DNA of 64,000 bases from NCBI RefSeq assembly GCF_032854445.1, contig NC_088300.1, positions 620,001 to 684,000 of the forward strand. The letters run 5' to 3'. Position 1 is the stretch's first letter, and each line of letters starts with the position of its first letter. The notes under the pieces are model-generated. The model worked only from the letters and a program-made list of their open reading frames with translations, had not been told where the DNA came from and did not search any database. The DNA comes from Liolophura sinensis (taxonomy: Eukaryota > Mollusca > Polyplacophora > Chitonida > Chitonidae). The position numbers were made by a program, and so were the translations under genes. Below, one piece after another: positions 58,101-64,000 of this stretch.

Positions 58101-61100
58101 TTTCTAAAAATTGATACACTTCTAGAATTCTCTAGAGTCAGGTTATCTGTAAAGTGTTTCCTAAAAAAGAAATAAACACCAAACTGATCAGTTCTGGTGG
58201 AAAAGAAGCCACAATTATTCACACATGTAATTACATGTTTCTAAAACAGATACAGAGCTGCATCTATTATAAATGCTGAATATACCAAACAAATTAACAC
58301 ATTTCTTTCAAACATTCTTTAAATAGCCCACGTCAAAAGTGAAAACTTGATGCAACAACAACCTAAACAGCTGTTATTCCAAACATCAATTACTTCCGAA
58401 GTGAGAGGCCAGACAGACCAGATGTATTACAACGTAAACTATAAAGCCACATCCAACACACTACATGCTACTGAAGACTTCATGAAAACATTACTCAGGC
58501 CCGTATGCATGCTTGAAACATTGCATTACTTTTGACCAAGACACTCGGCACCGAATGCTCTACGTTCATTTCCAATATATCTATATTGTACCATACTTCA
58601 CATATCTTTCGATTACTGCTTTTACAAGCTACATTCTATTTCTTTTCATTCTATTAGACTCTATTAAAATACTCAGTATTGTGAGAGGTCATTCAGTGGA
58701 ACTGTAATAACAGAAAGCTTTTAATATGAACCTCTGTTCTTGTGACAACAACATCAGTTATCCCCCGGAATAAGCGTAAACCAGGACCGGGTGGTTTACT
58801 GATGCAGACTTGTGTACATGTATCGGTCTGCAGGAAATTTGTACAAGTAACTAACAACAGCTGTTAGCAGCACTGCGTTAAAGGAGCAGACCAACGTTAG
58901 AAAATAAAGTATGCATCACCTAAAAAGCCACAGGCACAATCCAAACAGTTTTCATGATTTTTTCTCTTACAGTGAACAAAATGCAAAATAACATTGGGAC
59001 TCTACAGTGGACTTCAGGCCACATTGTACAGGACGAACAATAGTGGCAGATTAAGGATTCTTTTTATTAAACACGCTCTAGCTGTTATATTTTCACATTA
59101 AATACAGATATATACATTTAGATGTGGTATTACAAATACTGAATCTGCACAAAGCCGCCTTCCAGATAATTCCCACATTATGTGAAAGTGGTCTGTTCCT
59201 ATAAATGACGAATTCATGACTGACTGATCTGATAAATGGTCAGTGGCAAATGTTCCCAAAATATATGTGAAATACAATGAACACTTGCCCCAAGTATAAA
59301 TCAGAAAAGGATTGACTATTACCATTTAGGCATTTCTACATGCCCCTTTGCTTCACATCCGGTTTAGTAAATTTGAACTTTCTTAATGATAGTATCATCA
59401 CAGTGGAATGTAATGTAAAAACAAGTGCTATAAAACCTCCCCCAACCACATGGAAACATCTAGCAACACACACAGCGCTTGTTCAACACTTCAGACATTT
59501 TCATACAAAATTCCCTTATATGCAGTTTTAGAAAGTCGAACGCATCCATGTAGAAGTTACAATCAGTTTAATTACAGAACTGACAACAGAAAGAACAGCA
59601 TGCTAATGTATAACATGGAGGAAAAAAAAACAGAGAAGCAAAACCTAATAATGTAACAGGCTGAGAGTTAGTAAAACAACCCACATAAAACAGAAAAGAA
59701 CAAAAGCTAGACTACAAATCCCAGCTAAGTTCCATGCAATACCAACCTATTTCTGTCAAACACTTGAGAGTAACATTTCTGAACATGGGTACATTTAAGA
59801 ACTGAAAAAAGGAAACAAAACATACTGGAGTTCAAGTCTCTTGTCTCAACAAGTAGAATACCTTACCACAAAATCCCTTCCTCATACTTACTTAGTCATG
59901 ACAAACAGTTCAAGTTGAAATCTAGTTAATTCTTTATCACAAAACAAAATTCCATGAGTAGAAACAACCATACCACAAAGGCAAAGATATTAACAAAGGA
60001 AATGAATGCTAGAACATCAAATTTGTCAGTTTTACATGTGTTTTACAAACGAAAACATGTCTTCTGTATTGTAAAATATATATTAAAAAAAAAAATTGGA
60101 GATACACTGAACATCAATCTATATGTACATGAGGAAAAGATGTGGTAATTCATTCACATACTGTAAAAATGGCACTTGATGGTTTTCAATTTGCCAATGT
60201 ATCTGTTAAGAAAAACCACCATCTTTATTAACAAGTCAAAGGCATGACAAAATAAGTACCATTCAAGGCACTTAATTGTTCTTGTTTTTTAGTAGAAGAA
60301 AGTTTAACTGCAATCAAAACTGTGCAACACATGTAAATATTGAACATAATATTAAGTGCTTTGAATGCCTACTTTAAATAAAGGAAATACAGCAGTTTTG
60401 GGGGGAGAGGTGGAGGGGCTCATGTTAATTAGTAAAACTTTACCTTTGCACAGAAGTTCACATTAATTTAGTTTAAATGGAATCATGATGGTTAAATCTT
60501 CAGCCAGTATTTTGGATACAGCTCATGTAATGCAAAATTTTGCTTCAAAATCATAGCAATGACACATACATGTAAACACGTTCATTTGGTATCATGCAAA
60601 TCTCACTCTAAAGCTATGATTTTGCCGTACATGACTTTCACCCCCAAAACTCAATATATCCTGACATGACGTCATGACAAAAAATATGAGCGTTGCTCCA
60701 AAGAATTTTTTTTTGTCTGGAACAACCTTAAGCCCATGACACACAAAGGCACTTCAGTAGTGAGCTTTTATAATTATAGAGGTTAGCTTAGTCTGTTGAA
60801 TACATGTTTATTAGTCAGTGTATTTAAACGCTAGTTGGCTGTTCCTGTAATGATACTGATAGGATTATTACGTCATGCCACAGGGACAGAGCTTATAAAC
60901 AGATGATCAATATATAACATTTTCAGATGCTAATCATTCAAGTCCAAAAATAAAAAAAAAATGTCAAATTCTCCTGCAATTTCAGCAAACTGCTAAGGCT
61001 CAAATGAAACACTGACGTAACCATGTACTAAGTGTATCACAGGCTGTAGAACTTGCACTTAAATCAAACATGAAGTTGTGACTATAAATTATTCCAAGAA

Positions 61101-63131
61101 ACAAAAAATAACAATTCACATTCAAACCTACCTTGTATATTAATGTAGTGATGAGCTTGGTTTCAAAGATATATCCCAGCGGTATCCAATTTAAGAATCG
61201 AAGCAAAGTCTCTAGCGTTGACCCCACAAGTGGTGCATTCTGCGAGTTGTCCTGAGAAGGCAAAAACAACCCAAATGGTAAAGCATGTTGACCTTCCAGC
61301 ATGCTTATAACTAAAAATAACAACACTTGAAGAACTAATACAATAGATTTAATCAAATTCCACACTTGGTACACTAAGCATAAAGCAATGGACAGCTGGC
61401 AAAGAGTTAAATTTGAAGACGGCACGCTGATGATATACTGATAAACACTTTGATCAGCCTTAAGTAATACTGAGTTCGGACGTATCAACCTGCTCCACCT
61501 CACACCCACAACTGCTAATTCCACTTTATCCCTTGACTCACCATAACAAACTGGCAGAGCTGGAATATTGATGAGAATTCACTGCACATGCTGTCCTTTA
61601 AGTGTTTGGCCTTTGCCTGTGTCATTTGTCCACTTGAAAAATCAAAAACTTCTTCACTGTGAGGGAAAATATGAATCCAAAAAATATTAACATACTGGCG
61701 CAAATTGCATACGAAAAACTGTTCACCATTTACAATGTATACAGGTTTCTTTCTAGCCACTTTCTCATTGTGGTAACCTATCAGCAATTGATGTGAACAA
61801 AACAGTACTTCTCAGGCCCTGAACCTATATTCTCAAACATGTTCCACTACAAAAATAGTCTTAAAACCTTTCCACTCTTTGAACTTTCCTGTTATTAGAA
61901 ACCAGCCTGAAGTCAATCACTTCTACTTCAACTTACATTGCTATATCCTCAACTTCTGATATTCTTCCTTTTCCCCTACACATACCATGTACTTTTAACT
62001 TGACAGCTCTGTGTATACTCTCATTACTTGAGAAACATCCATTCTGTCTATGGACATGAACAGAGTTATCTCACCTTAGGAGTTTCATAATGGTCATGTT
62101 ATTCTGGCACAGAGACTCATTTGTCTTGCTTGCCCCCACAATGTCACTGATAAATGTGGGCCAGTTTCTGGGCCACTCATACTTTAGGATCTGTCAATAT
62201 AACATAAACACCAAATCAATGCACCGTGTATTCCTTATAAAAGCTATTCAGATAAATAGACAAAAGGACTCAATAATGAATTACACAAATTCGTCAACAA
62301 GTTACGCTTATTCACATTAAAACAGAGCAAACGTGATTGTAAAAATGAAAAGAATGAATGAGTGGAGCTGAACATCATATTTATTTATTTGACTGGTGTT
62401 GCTGTGCTCAAAAATATTTCACTTATACAACGGTGGCCAGCAATATGGTGAGAGGAAACCCATAACCATCCGCAGGTTGCTGGCAGATTCTCTCACTTGC
62501 AGTCAGGGAGGAAGCCAGTATGAGCTGGACTTAAAGTCACAGAGACAGCATTTGTGAGAGGCTCCTGGAACTCTATATAAGTGTTTTCATAACAGTGTTG
62601 GCAACATTAACAGAACATAAAATAAATTTTCAGTTCACCCTTAATCCCCACAAGAACATGGAAATGCATAGGAAAGTCCTCACCTGCACCAGTATCATAT
62701 TCAGTTTACCAAGGTAAACTTTTTCTCTTTCCAAGAGATTGGGATCTGAAGATGTTTTGATTATCAGTCCCACAATATACTTCTTGATTCCTGTCCGAAA
62801 AAGACAAAACAAGAATGTCTCAAAATCAATAAAACTGAACACAAAGATTTACAAAGGCATGGGAATGGATTCTACATATTGTTATCCAAAGACACTTTCT
62901 TTATACAATGGCTGATAAAAGTTTCTTCAATTCATCTGGCAAAGAATCTTTACCTTCACACTGTGGTCTTGGTAATACTTTCCACCTGGTTTTTATGACA
63001 TTTTCTAATATCTGTAGGGCATAGTACTTTGTCTGTTGGTTACTTGAATATTCTAAGATAGTGTCCACTCGCGTCCAGGCATCAGGATGTTCCTTCAAGT
63101 TGGTGAGAACTTCCTGGGCCATCCTCTGTTG
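45978..63131 (-). CDS. XPO1: Exportin-1 (CRM1), all but the N-terminal exon(s)
   Basis: Nuclear export receptor that binds leucine-rich export signals with RanGTP. Twenty-four exons in transcript order: 63131-62954, 62790-62684, 62190-62075, 61656-61542, 61251-61132, 59801-59747, 57921-57848, 56129-55971, 55297-55100, 54878-54740, 54440-54337, 53978-53901, 53543-53387, 53131-52968, 52733-52599, 52093-51989, 51750-51565, 51333-51211, 50725-50654, 48597-48522, 48273-48046, 47779-47617, 46651-46555, 46124-45978. All phases agree and sum to 1,031 codons plus stop. Relative to human XPO1 (1,071 residues) only about the first 41 residues, before QQRMAQEVL, are absent and lie off the right edge. Near-identical stretches include [65 protein letters not shown] and PHEIPEEM at the C-terminus. 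Confidence 0.97.
46690..47255. repeat. 46-bp minisatellite, about 12 copies
   Basis: The unit contains gagtaatcctggcaacgagg and gccaggctgtatgaagt. XPO1 intron between exons 22 and 23. Confidence 0.95.
48522..48597 (-). CDS. XPO1: XPO1 exon 20, first exon after the array
   Basis: It encodes [20 protein letters not shown] and SNCFH, matching human [13 protein letters not shown]. It follows acceptor tgttttcatag. Direct splicing from 50654 to 48597 removes a 2,056-base intron holding the whole array and restores the normal protein. Confidence 0.92.
48805..50698 (-). repeat. 76-bp array of XPO1 exon 19 3' end plus donor, about 25 copies including the exon
   Basis: In XPO1 sense each unit is tcccacag, a 45-base block ([15 protein letters not shown]), then gtaagttgtcaaccggatg and tagc. 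Copies are almost identical. Variation is limited mostly to one codon (GAT, AAT or AGT, giving Asp, Asn or Ser), a C/T site, and three 75-base units where the donor reads gtagtt. In every extra copy the first base after cag is G; in the real exon it is A. Confidence 0.97.
50654..50725 (-). CDS. XPO1: XPO1 exon 19 (counted from the first exon in this window), parent of the 76-bp array
   Basis: The exon has 24 codons in phase 0: [20 protein letters not shown] then MINK, matching human [19 protein letters not shown]. Acceptor ctgtttcag, donor GTAAGT. Its last 53 bases plus 23 intron bases are tandemly repeated immediately downstream. Only this copy carries the preceding codons SHVLKDIPQ and the ancestral Ile (ATC). 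Confidence 0.92.
50808..50950 (+). mobile_element. Truncated molluscan-type SINE copy
   Basis: It contains tttatttgactggtgtttta, cgccgtattcaagaatattt and gtggccagcattatggtg, ending at caggttgctggcagacc. It sits in the XPO1 intron just upstream of exon 19, close to the start of the 76-bp array. Confidence 0.75.
53387..53543 (-). CDS. XPO1: XPO1 exon with the export-signal groove cysteine
   Basis: It encodes [17 protein letters not shown] and [17 protein letters not shown]. The Cys in LGLCEQ corresponds to human Cys528 in the cargo groove, the residue modified by leptomycin B. Conserved here, so the groove appears normal. Confidence 0.93.
54585..54700 (+). mobile_element. Decayed SINE fragment
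   Basis: It contains atttcacttgtatgacaaca, gccaccattatggtggaagg and ccttgaccatcccataag, a diverged middle part of the SINE family at 12.6 kb. XPO1 intron between exons 10 and 11. Confidence 0.55.
55693..55735 (+). mobile_element. SINE head fragment
   Basis: ctgttttacgctgtactcga followed by aaatatttcaccg matches the head of the same SINE family. XPO1 intron between exons 8 and 9. Confidence 0.5.
56150..56700. repeat. 76-77-bp minisatellite, about 7 copies, next to XPO1 exon 8
   Basis: The unit contains tctggaataccaatgcagag, atatgaaaccttccagatgt and gaacttatgaaacagaagtc. It begins about 20 bases from the exon 8 acceptor. Weak resemblance to that acceptor (ccaatggcaacatctgaaat on the plus strand) is discussed under findings. 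Confidence 0.94.
56885..57775 (-). repeat. 76-bp minisatellite, about 12 copies, resembling the XPO1 exon 7 donor junction
   Basis: In XPO1 sense the unit contains aactgaaacagggaaagtct and atttgatgaaagtaagcctg. Exon 7 and its intron read cagttgaaacaggtaagtca and atttgataaaaataagtctg in the same order and spacing. Most copies have lost the donor GT (cagggaaag); a few read caggtaaag. Confidence 0.9.
57922..59746. other. XPO1 intron between exons 6 and 7
   Basis: Unique AT-rich sequence with no exon, array or element recognised. Confidence 0.5.
59802..61131. other. XPO1 intron between exons 5 and 6
   Basis: Unique AT-rich sequence with no exon, array or element recognised. Confidence 0.5.
62372..62575 (+). 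mobile_element. Molluscan-type SINE copy
   Basis: It contains tttatttatttgactggtgt, ttcacttatacaacggtggc, catccgcaggttgctggcag and gaagccagtatgagctgga. XPO1 intron between exons 2 and 3. Confidence 0.72.
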
Positions 63132-63249
63132 CTGTAAAGTATACAGTAGAGAGTGTGAATACATGCATCTGTAAAGGTCTGTGTCATACAAGAGGCCAAC
63201 CTATCAACATCCACAAAATCTATCACTGAAATGATCCACTAGCCTTCGT

Positions 63250-63460
63250 GATAATACTTCACTTATACAGTATGACGGCAGCCAGCATTATGGTGGGTGG
63301 AAACTCACGACCATCTGCAGGTTGCTGGCAGACCTTCCCACGTACGACCGGAGAGGAAGCTTGCATGAACTGCACACGAGCTCACAATGACCGCATTGGT
63401 GGGAGGCTCCTGGGTCACTGCGCCGTGCTGGCGAGCTAACCCCCTCGGCTGCGGAGGCTC
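63250..63460 (+). mobile_element. Molluscan-type SINE copy with full tail
   Basis: It contains acttcacttatacagtatga, gccagcattatggtgggtgg, catctgcaggttgctggcag and the long tail cgagctaaccccctcggctg. A further head-like piece (ttatatgattggtgtttaag) follows at 63472. Most complete 3' tail in the window. Confidence 0.7.
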
Positions 63461-63674
63461 AATTGTTTACTTATATGATTGGTGTTTAAGGCCGCCCTGA
63501 AAGTTTTATAACTGATCCTGTTTATGGAGGAAACGGGGCACTGCTTGTGCGTCATTTATAGTCAAGCACTAGGGAGCTTTCAAGGTAAGCCGTTAGTCCT
63601 CCCTAAATACAGCACTTTTGCCACTCTAAAAACCTGACTTTCTGATATATATGTCTATGTACAATATCCGGTAT

Positions 63675-64000
63675 TATGTATTTAGAAATTATTTCATGTT
63701 GTTGACATGCAAAACTTGCATGTTTTCTCAGCACAAAAGACAATTCTGGCAGACTCATACATTTCAGTACCTCAAAATTTACACTGTAAATGAAATTGGC
63801 AAGGTACATAATACATACATTGCTACAGGGTTCATACAAAAATATGAAAATGAAATTCAAGGAGTATTTCATGTTGTTGACATGAAAAACTTGCATGTTT
63901 TCTCAGCACAAAAGACAATTCTGGCAGACTCATACATTTCAGTACCTCAAAATTTACACTGACTGTAAATGTAACTGGCAAGGTACAAGACACATATTGC
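63675..64000. repeat. About 185-bp direct repeat, two copies, running off the window
   Basis: Both copies contain atttcatgttgttgacatg, acttgcatgttttctcagca and gcagactcatacatttcagt. The second copy reaches the window edge, so the array may continue. Confidence 0.88.

Noticed and set aside
63603..63962. Minus-strand VNFEVLK near the window end, similar to NFEVLKDP of an XPO1 exon
   Set aside because: The match is seven residues and then stops; it lies in a 185-bp non-coding repeat and the true exon is at 52093-51989.

Overview
The window reads as eukaryotic, most likely molluscan, nuclear DNA. Its protein genes are split into many short exons with GT/AG borders, it is AT-rich, it carries several dispersed copies of two short elements that I recognise from mollusc genomes, and almost every intron holds its own minisatellite. 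No operons, ribosome binding sites or prokaryotic features are seen. All gene models were built by joining exons by eye from conserved protein motifs, splice sites and reading phase. No transcript evidence was available.

Layout. (1) About 0.7-11.8 kb, minus strand: the 5' part of a kinesin-3 motor gene, closest to KIF28. Six coding exons run from the start codon to just past switch II, and the rest lies off the left edge. (2) 11.8-19.1 kb: 5' flank and intergenic DNA with a long 26-bp minisatellite, interspersed elements and a TA/CA microsatellite. (3) 19.1-20.5 kb, minus strand: a two-exon gene for a small two-pass membrane protein resembling DMAC1 (TMEM261), a complex I assembly factor. (4) 21.1-23.1 kb: a large imperfect inverted repeat with arms of about 0.8 kb, lying between divergently transcribed genes, with a short interspersed element in its loop. 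(5) 23.7-42.95 kb, plus strand: a complete 13-exon gene for an S9 (prolyl-oligopeptidase family) serine peptidase of about 669 residues with the catalytic triad Ser515/Asp597/His629. (6) 45.98-63.13 kb, minus strand: exportin-1 (XPO1/CRM1), 24 exons encoding about 1,031 residues including the C-terminus; only the first about 41 residues are missing. Genes 5 and 6 converge, and their candidate poly(A) signals are about 24 bases apart.

The genes do separate housekeeping jobs: microtubule transport, mitochondrial complex I assembly, peptide hydrolysis and nuclear export. I see no functional cluster. The unusual biology is in the repeats. Several minisatellites with a 75-77 bp period look copied from exon/intron junctions. 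The clearest is in XPO1 at 48.8-50.7 kb. About 24 tandem copies carry the last 53 bases of exon 19 plus the first 23 bases of its intron, so each copy holds a 45-base, 15-codon, phase-0 mini-exon with an AG before it and usually GTAAGT after it. A second array, in the peptidase gene at 35.08-35.39 kb, repeats the 3' splice site plus the first 36 bases of exon 5. A third, more diverged array at 56.9-57.8 kb resembles the XPO1 exon 7 donor junction.
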